A stretch of 64,000 nt of DNA from Rivularia sp034931125 (lineage in GTDB: Bacteria; Cyanobacteriota; Cyanobacteriia; Cyanobacteriales; Nostocaceae), in contig NZ_JAYGHM010000005.1 in NCBI RefSeq assembly GCF_034931125.1, positions 1-64,000 on the forward strand. The letters are read 5' to 3'. Every line of letters begins with the position of its first letter. Position 1 is the first letter of the stretch. Both the position numbers and the translations under genes were made by a program. The notes beneath the pieces were generated by a model. That model ran no database searches, was not told the DNA's origin, and worked only from the letters and a program-made list of their open reading frames with translations. Shown in pieces: positions 54,207-62,722 of the stretch.

Positions 54207-55916
54207 ATGTTGCAAAATCAGCGTCGTATTCTGCTTGTTATAGATGATAGCGTAGAAGACCGAGAGATTTATCGAAGATACCTTGAGAAAGATACTAAAT
54301 ATAGCTATACCCTTTTAGAAGCTGAGACGGGGGAAGAAGGGTTAGAGTTATCAAAACAAAAACCAGATGCGATTTTACTGGATTTCATGCTACCAGACTT
54401 TGATGGTTTGGAACTTCTGGCAGAATTAAAAACACAGCCTAATTTAAGTGATTTACCAATTATCCTACTTACAGGTCACGGCGATGAAACGATCGCTGTC
54501 AAAGCCATCAAAGGAGGAGCGCAAGATTATCTTGTTAAGGGAAGAATTACATCTGAAGTCTTACGATTTGCTGTAGATAATGCAATTCAAACCGCTGCTT
54601 TACAAGCTAAAATTGAACAGCAAGCCCAGCGCGAACGTTTGGTAATGCAAATTACTCAACAAATTCGTCAGTCTCTGGAATTAGATAAAATTCTTGATAC
54701 TACAGTACATGAAGTCAGACGATTTTTGCAAACCGACCGCGTAGTAGTTTTTCGTTTTAATCAAGATTGGAGCGGTAAAGCGATTAGTGAATCTGTAGCT
54801 CCCGAATATATTTCTATATTATTAAAAGAAATGTACGACCCTTGCTTTGGTCAAAGTTATATTCACCGCTATCAACAAGGACGTGTAAGAGTTGTATCAG
54901 ACCTTGATAACGGAAAACTCAGTCAATGTTACGTTGATATGTTAGCTGAATTTCAGGTGAAAGCCAATTTAGTTGTACCAATTTTGTTAGATAAAGATTT
55001 GTGGGGTTTATTAATTGCTCATCATTGTTCCACAGTCCGAAAATGGCAACAAATAGAAATCGAACTACTCGAACAGTTAGCGACTCAAGTTAGTATAGCT
55101 ATTCAACAAGCAGAATTATATGATCAACTTAAGCAAGAATTAAGCGAACGCAAACGTTCGGAAGCAGCATTACGTGAAAGTAAAGAAAGTCTGCTACAAA
55201 TAAATACTAGTTTGTTAGAAATGACAAATCAATATAAGCAGCGCAATCAAGAACTTGACCAATTTGCTTATATAGTTTCTCACGATTTGAAAGCACCATT
55301 GCGAGCAATAGGCAATATATCGACTTGGATTGAGGAAGATCTGGGGGAAAAAGTCGAACCAGAAACCCAAAATTATTTTAATATATTGCGATCGCGATTG
55401 GGACATATGCAAAATTTGATCGATAGTCTGCTAAATTACTCGCGGGTAGGAAGAAGTCAGGTCGCGATCAAAGCTATATCTGTAAAAGATTTGCTTGATG
55501 AAGTAATTGATTCTTTAGGAGCATCATCGGAATTTGATATAATCATCAGTCCAAAAATGCCCACTTTCAAAGGTAGAAGGATACTTTTACAACAAGTTTT
55601 CGCTAACTTGATTAGTAATGCGATCAAGCATCATCATCGTCCCAATGGAAAAATCGAAATTACAATTCGAGATTTAGAACAATTCTATGAATTTAGCGTA
55701 ACTGACGACGGTCCGGGAATACCCCCGCAATATCACGATAAAATTTTTGCTATCTTCCAAACTCTTGAATCAAATAATAAAACTGACAGTACTGGAATTG
55801 GTTTAGCTATTGTTAAAAAAATAATTGAAACTGAAGGTGGCAAAATTTACGTGGAATCGCAAGTAGATCGAGGTAGTACGTTTCGTTTTACTTGGTTGAA
55901 GCAAAGTTCTAAATAA
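54207..55916 (+). CDS. REC-GAF-histidine kinase, candidate DXCF-type cyanobacteriochrome
   Basis: A 569-residue soluble sensor kinase. The receiver domain (about residues 6-125) has Asp13/Asp14 and phospho-acceptor Asp59 in ILLDFMLPDFDGLEL. The GAF domain (about 155-305) contains DPCF at 211-214 and a second Cys at 241 (LSQCYVDML), followed by FQVKANLVVPILL and LWGLLIAHHC. A coiled-coil linker leads to the HisKA domain with His359 in AYIVSHDLKAPLRAIG and an intact ATPase domain (ISNAIKHHHRPNG, DDGPGIPPQYHDKIF, GTGL-type box as STGIGLAIVKKI). The 28-residue spacing of the two Cys equals that of the DXCF cyanobacteriochrome TePixJ (Cys494/Cys522). The residue after Cys241 is Tyr instead of the usual His. 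Confidence 0.85.
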   Translation: MLQNQRRILLVIDDSVEDREIYRRYLEKDTKYSYTLLEAETGEEGLELSKQKPDAILLDFMLPDFDGLELLAELKTQPNLSDLPIILLTGHGDETIAVKAIKGGAQDYLVKGRITSEVLRFAVDNAIQTAALQAKIEQQAQRERLVMQITQQIRQSLELDKILDTTVHEVRRFLQTDRVVVFRFNQDWSGKAISESVAPEYISILLKEMYDPCFGQSYIHRYQQGRVRVVSDLDNGKLSQCYVDMLAEFQVKANLVVPILLDKDLWGLLIAHHCSTVRKWQQIEIELLEQLATQVSIAIQQAELYDQLKQELSERKRSEAALRESKESLLQINTSLLEMTNQYKQRNQELDQFAYIVSHDLKAPLRAIGNISTWIEEDLGEKVEPETQNYFNILRSRLGHMQNLIDSLLNYSRVGRSQVAIKAISVKDLLDEVIDSLGASSEFDIIISPKMPTFKGRRILLQQVFANLISNAIKHHHRPNGKIEITIRDLEQFYEFSVTDDGPGIPPQYHDKIFAIFQTLESNNKTDSTGIGLAIVKKIIETEGGKIYVESQVDRGSTFRFTWLKQSSK

Positions 55917-56061
55917 AAAAGGTGAGCAAGACCCACCTAAAAAATATATTCGTTAAATCTACTTGCTTATAGAATCAACTTTGAATAAGCCTATTTCGGA
56001 AAAAGACGGTTACTATTTCATGTCTTAAAAACGACATTTAATTAAATATCTAAACTAAATT

Positions 56062-57279
56062 TTACACCATTGCAATACATTCAATTTCGACTAAAACATC
56101 CTTTGGTAAGCGCGAAACCTCAACACAAGCTCGTGCTGGAGCCGATGCTTCATCAAAGTATTTGCCGTAAACTGCATTGACCGCCGCAAAATCACCCATA
56201 TCTTTTAAAAATACGGTTGTCTTTACAACATTTAAAAATGTCGCACCAGCAGCCGTTAAAATAGCTTCCAGATTAGACATTACCCGTTCCGTTTGCTTCG
56301 TTACATCGTCAGTGTAAACAACATTTCCTGCTCTAGGATCGATCGCAATTTGTCCCGCAACAAAAATCATTTGACCGGATGCGGCGATCGCTTGGTTGTA
56401 AGGTCCCACTGGTGCGGGTGCGTTATCAGTTTTAATCACTTTACGAGTCATAGATTCCACCATTAAATAAGATTCCATCTGTGCCTGATAGATTTCCCCA
56501 TCTGGCATTATCGCACCTGTTAGGTCTGCATTTTCAAATGTAGCGCCGTAAATATTCGCGTTGGTTAAATCTGCTTTTTTTAGGTTGGCATTATTTAAGT
56601 TAGCTTTGGTGAGGTTAGCGTTTTGTAAATCGGCTCCCTGGAGGTTGGCATTTTGTAAACAGGCTTTTGTCAGGTTTGCATCATTCAGATATACTCCTAC
56701 CAAATCAGCATCAGCTAAATTCACTCCTGATAAATCGCATTGCTTCAAATCCGCTCCTCTGAGTTTACATTTTTGAAGATTAGTATTTTTAAATGATGCG
56801 TCGCTTAAATCAGCTTGACTTAAATCAGTTTCAGCTAAATTTACTTGAATAAAACTTGAATTATATAATTTAGCCCCCGTAAGATTCGCTTTAAATAATG
56901 ATGTTCTCGTAAACTCCATATCATTTAATTGAGCATTACTAAGGTTAGCATTATCCAAATTCGCGTTAGCTAATTCAGCATAGCCCATCTCAGCTTTACT
57001 CAAATCAGCACCATTAAGTTCAGCTAAAGTAAAATTTGCATTATAAGCTTCTATTTGGCTTAAATTGGCTTCTACTAAAGATGCTCTACTCAAATTTGCA
57101 GAATTCAGATTTGCTTTAGTTAAATTGACTTGACTTAAATCACATCCAGTCAAATCAGCTGATTCTAGATTGATTCCGTTCAAATCCGCACCTTTTAAAT
57201 CCAATCCTCTCAGATTTACATTCTTAAACTTTCGATCGCCTGCTTTATATTTTTTTAAAAATTCTTCAGCGTTCATCAT
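56062..57279 (-). CDS. Pentapeptide-repeat protein fused to RidA (YjgF) domain
   Basis: A 405-residue open frame joining two families. Residues about 18-258 are some 45 pentapeptide repeats (A(D/N)LXX) that should form a right-handed quadrilateral beta helix. Residues 277-405 are a full-length RidA domain (TRKVIKTDNAPAPVGPYNQA, FVAGQIAIDPRAG, ending PARACVEVSRLPKDV) that in other proteins deaminates reactive enamines/imines; the catalytic Arg is Arg383. An ATG at 56451 (Met277) could start a separate RidA, but there is no stop between the parts and no clear ribosome-binding site seen. Two different functions in one chain is unusual. Confidence 0.85.
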   Translation of the reverse strand: MMNAEEFLKKYKAGDRKFKNVNLRGLDLKGADLNGINLESADLTGCDLSQVNLTKANLNSANLSRASLVEANLSQIEAYNANFTLAELNGADLSKAEMGYAELANANLDNANLSNAQLNDMEFTRTSLFKANLTGAKLYNSSFIQVNLAETDLSQADLSDASFKNTNLQKCKLRGADLKQCDLSGVNLADADLVGVYLNDANLTKACLQNANLQGADLQNANLTKANLNNANLKKADLTNANIYGATFENADLTGAIMPDGEIYQAQMESYLMVESMTRKVIKTDNAPAPVGPYNQAIAASGQMIFVAGQIAIDPRAGNVVYTDDVTKQTERVMSNLEAILTAAGATFLNVVKTTVFLKDMGDFAAVNAVYGKYFDEASAPARACVEVSRLPKDVLVEIECIAMV

Positions 57280-57360
57280 GCACCTTAGAATACAATTTAT
57301 CCAGTATAATCTCGTTATTTTGTATTAAAGGTAGCTGTATAAAAGATAAATATACATAAC

Positions 57361-57560
57361 TGGTTCCTAGCCTCTGGCTGGGAACCCATCCTAGGAGGCT
57401 CTGCCTCCAGAGGACAAAAAAAGAGGCGGAGCCTCTTGAAATGCATTCCCAGCCGGAGTCTGGGAACGAGATGAACGAGATGACGAGGACAAACCCCTAT
57501 ATTTAAACCCACGCAGGTGGGTTTTGCCTGTGTAGACGCGGTTTTAACCGCCGGGTAAAT
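57361..57560. repeat. Interspersed palindromic repeats (TTCCCAG and TCT-loop types)
   Basis: Nested palindromes: GGAGGC-TCT-GCCTCC (57394-57408) and GAGGC-GGA-GCCTC (about 57423-57435). GCTGGGAACCC and TTCCCAGCC-type sequences occur around 57376 and 57447-57470. A CCCACGCAGGTGGG hairpin (about 57508-57521) follows. No coding signs. These resemble repeat families widespread in filamentous cyanobacteria. Confidence 0.75.
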
Positions 57561-57587
57561 TAAAATACGCTACAAACAATCCAAAAT

Positions 57588-58031
57588 CTAAAATCTAAAA
57601 TCCCAAGCCCTTGGTCTTATCCCATAATGCCGATATCGCCAATAATCTTGCAAAATGCGATCGTGGTCAAAACATAAGTTACCAGGAACGTTCCAAGATT
57701 CAAAAACCGCTGCATCTTTAGCATCATCACCCGCTTGCGGTTCACCTTTAGCGGTAGCAATAAACACAATACTTATCGTATGCTTGCGTGGATCGCGTTT
57801 GGGATCTGAATATACGTGAAACTGCTCGATTAACTCTACTTCTAAACCGATTTCTTCCAAAGCTTCCCTTCTGGCTGCGGTTTCCACAGCTTCCCCATAA
57901 TCCACAAAACCTCCAGGAATAGCCCAACCGAGAGGTTCGTTATGGCGTTCGATTAATACTATTGGTCGATGTGGTTTATCAATTAACTCGATGATGATAT
58001 CTACTGTCGGAGCCGGATTGCGATAAGTCAT
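57588..58031 (-). CDS. Nudix hydrolase
   Basis: A 147-residue Nudix enzyme that hydrolyses a nucleoside-diphosphate-linked compound. The Nudix box is complete: GGFVDYGEAVETAARREALEEIGLEVEL, with the REALEE metal-binding helix. ADP-sugar or similar substrates are likely by overall resemblance, but cannot be read from sequence. The C-terminal residues Asp-Phe-Arg-Phe and the stop codon are encoded by TTTTAGA heptamer repeat (GATTTTAGATTTTAG). Another heptamer array lies at the 5' side, at about 58036-58066. It stands between the RidA fusion and malQ. Confidence 0.9.
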   Translation of the reverse strand: MTYRNPAPTVDIIIELIDKPHRPIVLIERHNEPLGWAIPGGFVDYGEAVETAARREALEEIGLEVELIEQFHVYSDPKRDPRKHTISIVFIATAKGEPQAGDDAKDAAVFESWNVPGNLCFDHDRILQDYWRYRHYGIRPRAWDFRF

Positions 58032-58035
58032 GAAA

Positions 58036-58162
58036 TTTTAGATTTTAAATTTTGGATTTTGGATTAAAAGAGTTAGAAGCTTGGAGAGGGGGGAGAGAGG
58101 GAAGGAGTTATTACACCTTTAACCTTTAACCTCTAACCTTTAACCTCTAACCTTTGACCCAT
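58036..58162. repeat. Heptamer repeats upstream of the Nudix gene and malQ
   Basis: TTTTAGA/TTTTGGA-type units (about 58036-58066) are followed by GGGAGAGAGGGA-type low-complexity sequence and an ACCTTTA/ACCTCTA heptamer array (about 58113-58160). No gene was seen in this spacer. Confidence 0.75.
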
Positions 58163-58232
58163 GCCCTATTTTTAACAACTAACATTGTGATAAATTCGAT
58201 TGGATATGCTTTTTCTATAGTCAGGATTCTTT

Positions 58233-59744
58233 ATGTCTTTTCCTAGAAGCAGCGGTATTTTACTTCATCCTACTAGTTTTCCCAGTCGTTTTGGTATTGG
58301 GGATTTGGGGAATGAAGCTTACCGTTTTATTGATTTTCTCAAAGATAGTTCTCAACATTATTGGCAAATTCTACCTTTAGGTCCGACTGGTTTTGGTAAT
58401 TCTCCTTATATGTGCTATTCGGCTTTAGCGGGTAATCCGCTGTTGATTAGTCCGGAGAAATTGCGCGATCGCGGTTTACTTTCTGATGACGATTTTGCTA
58501 ACTTACCTGAATTCCCGCTGGATAATGTGGATTATCAGCAGGTAGAATCAACTAAAATTCCTTTGTTGAAAAAAGCTTGCTCTAATTTCAAAGCGAATAT
58601 AACTCAGGAACAGCAACAAGCCTTTGAAGAATTTTCCAGTTCCAAGGCTTATTGGCTGGATGATTATAGCTTATTTATGGCGCTCAAACACAGTACTAAC
58701 GGCGCAAGCTGGAATAGTTGGGATGAAGATATTGCCAAACGCAAACCTGAAGCCATAGAAAAGGCGAAAAAAGAATTAGAAGACGAAGTTTTTTATCACA
58801 AGTTTCTTCAGTTTGAATTTCATAATCAATGGTCGGATTTAAGACAATACGCGAATGAATGCGGTGTCAAAATTATCGGCGATATTCCGATTTATGTAGC
58901 TCACGATAGCGCTGATGTATGGGGAAATCCGGAAAATTTTTGTTTGGATAAAGAAACTGGAGAAGCTGCGTTAATGGCTGGTGTACCACCAGATTACTTT
59001 AGCGCTACTGGTCAATTGTGGGGTAATCCAGTTTACGATTGGAAGCAGTTGGAAAAGCAAAATTTTAAGTGGTGGGTAAAGCGTTTTGAAGCGATGCTCG
59101 ATTATGTAGATATTATTCGTATTGACCATTTTCGGGGATTTGAATCTTTTTGGGCTGTACCTTTGGGTGAAGAAACTGCGGAAAATGGCGAGTGGATTGA
59201 AGCTCCTGGTGATAAGTTATTTGAAGCTATTAAAAAACAGCTTGGGACTTTACCTGTATTAGCTGAAGACTTAGGAACTATCACCCCAGAAGTAGAAGCA
59301 TTACGCGATAAGTTTGAATTTCCCGGTATGAAGGTTTTGCTATTTGCTTTTGGTGGAGATGCCAGCAATCCTTATTTACCTTTCAATGTTCAAGAGAATA
59401 ATTGTGTCATTTATACGGGGACTCACGATAATAATACTACTGTCGGTTGGTATGAAAGCGCCACTGATGATGAAAAACGCAATTTATCTTTCTATTTGGG
59501 TTCTATAAGTCCCGACGGCGTACATTGGGATATGATTCGTTTAGCGATGGCTTCCGTTGCAAATGTCGCAATTTTTCCCTTACAGGATATTTTAGGATTG
59601 GGTGCTAATGCCAGAATGAACATTCCTAGTAAAGGAGAAGGTAACTGGGAATGGCGTTATCGACATGAAGCGATGAATTCCGAATTATCCCAACGGATGA
59701 AATACTTTGTCGAATTTTTCGGGCGATCGCCAATAAAGAGTTAG
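58233..59744 (+). CDS. malQ: 4-alpha-glucanotransferase (amylomaltase)
   Basis: A 503-residue GH77 disproportionating enzyme that transfers maltodextrin chains in glycogen and maltose metabolism. Family hallmarks are GILLHPTSFPSRFGIGDLG, IGDIPIYVAHDSADVW, the nucleophile Asp in DIIRIDHFRGFESFW, LAEDLGTITPEV and TGTHDNNTTVGW. Length is normal. Translation starts at an ATG preceded by CAGGA at about 9 bp. It is a single gene flanked by repeats; no glycogen-metabolism neighbours are in the window. Confidence 0.96.
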   Translation: MSFPRSSGILLHPTSFPSRFGIGDLGNEAYRFIDFLKDSSQHYWQILPLGPTGFGNSPYMCYSALAGNPLLISPEKLRDRGLLSDDDFANLPEFPLDNVDYQQVESTKIPLLKKACSNFKANITQEQQQAFEEFSSSKAYWLDDYSLFMALKHSTNGASWNSWDEDIAKRKPEAIEKAKKELEDEVFYHKFLQFEFHNQWSDLRQYANECGVKIIGDIPIYVAHDSADVWGNPENFCLDKETGEAALMAGVPPDYFSATGQLWGNPVYDWKQLEKQNFKWWVKRFEAMLDYVDIIRIDHFRGFESFWAVPLGEETAENGEWIEAPGDKLFEAIKKQLGTLPVLAEDLGTITPEVEALRDKFEFPGMKVLLFAFGGDASNPYLPFNVQENNCVIYTGTHDNNTTVGWYESATDDEKRNLSFYLGSISPDGVHWDMIRLAMASVANVAIFPLQDILGLGANARMNIPSKGEGNWEWRYRHEAMNSELSQRMKYFVEFFGRSPIKS

Positions 59745-59879
59745 AAGTTAGGAGTTAGGAATTAAGAATTAACTTAGATCTTGCACCATTCTCGTTAACC
59801 CCGAATTCTTGCCTTGAAATCAATTGATACGGCTAATAAACAAAGTATTTTAAAACGTACTAAAAGCCTTACTTAGTGG

Positions 59880-60070
59880 TTAACCGCATAAGTTATGAGG
59901 GGTTAACGTAGTGCGTGTGCGTAAGCGCAGACTCACGAAGTGTGCGCGTTCACCGCAAGGTGTTCCCGCAGGGAAGCGCAAGCGTCCCGCTCGCTCGTTA
60001 CCACCACGGAGCGAGACGCTCCCACTACGAATACATGACCCCTCAAAATTAATGTGACAGACTACTAGTC
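59880..60070. repeat. Palindromic interspersed repeat (GTAGTGCG...CCCACTAC family)
   Basis: Left arm CATAAGTTATGAGGGGTTAA, then GTAGTGCGTGTGCGTAAGC, GC-rich AAGCGCAAGCGTCCCGCTCG sequence, and the right arm GAGCGAGACGCTCCCACTAC followed by ACCCCTCAAAATTAATG. The outer and inner arms match those of the cluster at 34294-34830, so this is a further copy of that family without the 18-bp satellite expansion. No gene in this spacer. Confidence 0.75.
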
Positions 60071-60235
60071 TGATTTATCAGACTTTGACTTTGAGCGGGG
60101 GGAATTTATTCCAAAGCGGTTATTGCAACTGGTGCAAAATTTAAGTTAGAAGTTAAGAGTAATTAAAAGTAAGGAAAAATTATCTATCTATGTTTCCTTT
60201 GCTCCCTATACTTTTTTCAACTCCTCACTCCTAAC

Positions 60236-61012
60236 TTAATTCAACGCAATTCTAAGTTGTTCGGCTTTTCCAGGTTTACCCATTTCTTTAGCTTCTTGGT
60301 GGTTAACGCTGACCAAAACTCCTCCAGCGTTACCTGCTTTGACGGTAAGTTCTTTTTGAGCTTTCCAAGTACGTTTGCTTCCTTGCTCTAAGTTACCCTC
60401 GAAAGTTGTTTTACCGTCAGCTATTACTTGAATCCAAGAGGATTCTTTTAAAGTCACTCCCACTTGAACTTCTTTTTTATCTTGATTAATGGTATCTATT
60501 TTAGCGATCGATTCGGATTTGGGGTTGTTAGCGGATATATCTGGCTTCTGCTGCGATTGAGTATCAGTTGCGATTGTCGCATCACTCAACCAATTAGATA
60601 AGCCACTCACAGCACCTAAAATTAAGAATACGTATAGTAAATAAAGATGGATGGGACGTAATTGAGCAAATGAGGGATTTTTCCAAACGGGTTTGAGAAC
60701 AACTTTGTTTGTACCAACAGGAAATGTACTAGTAAATTCAACTCCGTTGAAACCTAAAGCATCAGCATATTGACGAACCAAACTTTTAATATAGACTGGT
60801 TCTGGTAAATCCTCAAAATTGGCTTCCTCTATACCCTTTACTAGCCGTCGGGGAATCCTGGTATGCATTACCACTTGTTCCAACGAAAAACCATATTGTT
60901 CCCGTGTAGCTTTCAATTGTGCGCCCATTTGGGTTAACTTTTCTGTTCTTTGCTCTTCTAGCGAAGCTGTAGGATTTACTATTGCTTTTTCTTTGTTTTT
61001 AAACCACTTCAT
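60236..61012 (-). CDS. RodZ-like helix-turn-helix membrane protein
   Basis: A 258-residue protein with the RodZ layout. A cytoplasmic HTH domain (about residues 26-100, LTQMGAQLKATREQYGFSLEQV, VMHTRIPRRLVKGIEEANFEDLPEPVYIKSLVRQYA) is followed by one membrane helix (about 124-143) and a periplasmic DUF4115-type domain (about 175-255, ESSWIQVIADGKTTFEGNL). RodZ links MreB filaments to the cell-wall elongation machinery. Whether this protein is the functional RodZ or a paralogue is not certain. It starts 32 bp after the pseudouridine synthase gene and is probably co-transcribed with it. Confidence 0.85.
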   Translation of the reverse strand: MKWFKNKEKAIVNPTASLEEQRTEKLTQMGAQLKATREQYGFSLEQVVMHTRIPRRLVKGIEEANFEDLPEPVYIKSLVRQYADALGFNGVEFTSTFPVGTNKVVLKPVWKNPSFAQLRPIHLYLLYVFLILGAVSGLSNWLSDATIATDTQSQQKPDISANNPKSESIAKIDTINQDKKEVQVGVTLKESSWIQVIADGKTTFEGNLEQGSKRTWKAQKELTVKAGNAGGVLVSVNHQEAKEMGKPGKAEQLRIALN

Positions 61013-61044
61013 CTTTTTTTACGCTCCTTAAACCAGCTGAATCA

Positions 61045-61803
61045 TTAATCGGGGATTTTTTGTAATTCTTTGTGTAAATAGAGAACTTCCTCATCTGTTA
61101 GGTAGCGAAAACTACCTGACGATAAATATTCTTCTTTGGGTAATTGCAGTTGTAACTGACCAATAGCCATGCGATGTAATTCAATTACCGGATACCCCAG
61201 TTTTTGGGCTACACGGCGAATTTGGCGGTTTCTTCCCTCCTTAAGAATGATTTCTAGTTCGCTTTGTTCTGCTAATTTTTCGATTAACTGCACTTGAGCA
61301 GCCCGGGTTTTTCGGTTGTCTAAAAAAACACCCTCCCGCCACATCTGCAAAGTTTGTTGAGGTGGATGTCCTTTAACTAAAACGCGATACGTTTTAGGGA
61401 TGTTATGACGTGGATGGGTAAGTCTAAACGTTAAGTCTCCATCATTTGTTAATATCAATGCTCCCGTAGAGTCAGCATCTAAACGACCAACTGGGTGAAT
61501 ACCTGTACCGGAACGCAGTTCTTCTGGTAGTAAATCTAATACAGTTGGTCTTGCTTGGGGATCGTAACAAGTAGAAACTACCCCACGCGGTTTATTCATT
61601 AACAAATAAATTAACACCGGACGCTTTGAAGCAGAAATTGTTTTCCCATCAACGGTAATATTGTCTGTTTCGGGGTCTACTTTCTGCCCTAAGTGTGCTA
61701 ATACACCATTTACCCTCACCCGTTCAAGTTTAATCATTTCTTCCGCTTGACGACGTGAGGCAATACCCCATTGTGAAATAATTTTTTGTACCCGAGCCTC
61801 CAT
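61045..61803 (-). CDS. RsuA/RluB-family rRNA pseudouridine synthase
   Basis: A 252-residue enzyme that isomerises specific uridines in ribosomal RNA. The N-terminal S4 domain is RVQKIISQWGIASRRQAEEM. The catalytic loop has Asp in HPVGRLDADSTGALILTNDG, and the family signature GRNRQIRRVAQKLGYPVIELHR is intact. The general form is RluB-like, but RluB, RluE, RluF and RsuA cannot be separated safely by eye. The rodZ-like gene follows after 32 bp. The start ATG at 61803 begins the S4 domain directly. Confidence 0.92.
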   Translation of the reverse strand: MEARVQKIISQWGIASRRQAEEMIKLERVRVNGVLAHLGQKVDPETDNITVDGKTISASKRPVLIYLLMNKPRGVVSTCYDPQARPTVLDLLPEELRSGTGIHPVGRLDADSTGALILTNDGDLTFRLTHPRHNIPKTYRVLVKGHPPQQTLQMWREGVFLDNRKTRAAQVQLIEKLAEQSELEIILKEGRNRQIRRVAQKLGYPVIELHRMAIGQLQLQLPKEEYLSSGSFRYLTDEEVLYLHKELQKIPD

Positions 61804-61953
61804 GTATATTTACTGATATCCCATCAGTTCACACTTAAATAAAAATATAGTATTGATATTTTGTAATTGAAAAGCTGTTTTGATACAGTTAATAATTGTT
61901 TATTCATTCAATTATCAATTTTCAATTAACCTCACTATGCTTCTAGCGACCAA

Positions 61954-62646
61954 ATGCTGAAAAAAAATAAGTTTAGATTGATTACAAACGTTCTAACCGC
62001 AGCAATCAAATTGTGGCTAAGAACACAAGTAAGTCACGTTGAGCAACTTCAAGTCGAGATTATTGGTGGCGATCGCCAAATCATTTCTGGCAGCATACCA
62101 TCCGTATCTATTGTTGCACAAAGCGCGGTATACCAAGGTCTTCATTTATCTTTTGTAAATTTGCTCGCAAAAAATATTCGTATTAATATCAGTTCTATTC
62201 TCAAAGGACAACAGTTGCGGTTGTTAGAAAAAGTACCAGTATCTGGAGAATTAAATCAACTTGAAGCTGACTTATCTGCTTCTTTGTCTAGTAAATTACT
62301 ATCAACTGCTTTAAATGATGTACTGATTAAACTTCTACCAGAATATGGTTCACTTTCCAAGTCAACTAGTTGGCAAAAAGTCACGATTAAAGATGGAATA
62401 CTTGAAATCTTCGGCATCATAGATGAAGAAAACAATCCCCAACCCTTAGATATTTGTCTTGGATTAAAATTACTCAGTCACCATGAGTTGATCATTGCAC
62501 CCCTAATTGTTACAAGCAATACAAAAGTCCTACATGAAAGCCATAACGGGGAATATATTAACTTAGGGTCTGACGTAGAAATTCAAGAACTACAACTTAT
62601 CCCCGGAAAAATTATTTGCCGAGGAAAGATAAATGTGAATCCATAA
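61954..62646 (+). CDS. DUF2993 (LmeA-type) protein
   Basis: A 230-residue protein of the DUF2993 family. It shows the repeated beta-strand pattern of this lipid-binding-like fold: VEIIGGDRQIISGSIPSVSI, YQGLHLSFVNLLAKNIRI and LLKLLPEYG-like helix. In actinobacteria a relative (LmeA) takes part in lipomannan elongation; cyanobacterial roles are unknown. The N-terminus is basic with only weak hydrophobicity, so membrane export is not clear. It lies divergent from the pseudouridine synthase and convergent with cdsA. Confidence 0.78.
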   Translation: MLKKNKFRLITNVLTAAIKLWLRTQVSHVEQLQVEIIGGDRQIISGSIPSVSIVAQSAVYQGLHLSFVNLLAKNIRINISSILKGQQLRLLEKVPVSGELNQLEADLSASLSSKLLSTALNDVLIKLLPEYGSLSKSTSWQKVTIKDGILEIFGIIDEENNPQPLDICLGLKLLSHHELIIAPLIVTSNTKVLHESHNGEYINLGSDVEIQELQLIPGKIICRGKINVNP

Positions 62647-62722
62647 TAAACAAAAATATTAAATTTGGGAATTGGGTATAAAAAATAATTCGTAATTAAT
62701 TTCTGCCTATCTCCCCATCCCT

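Noticed and set aside
61954..62646. DUF2993 protein considered as a secreted lipoprotein
   Set aside because: No lipobox cysteine and no convincing signal peptide at the N-terminus.
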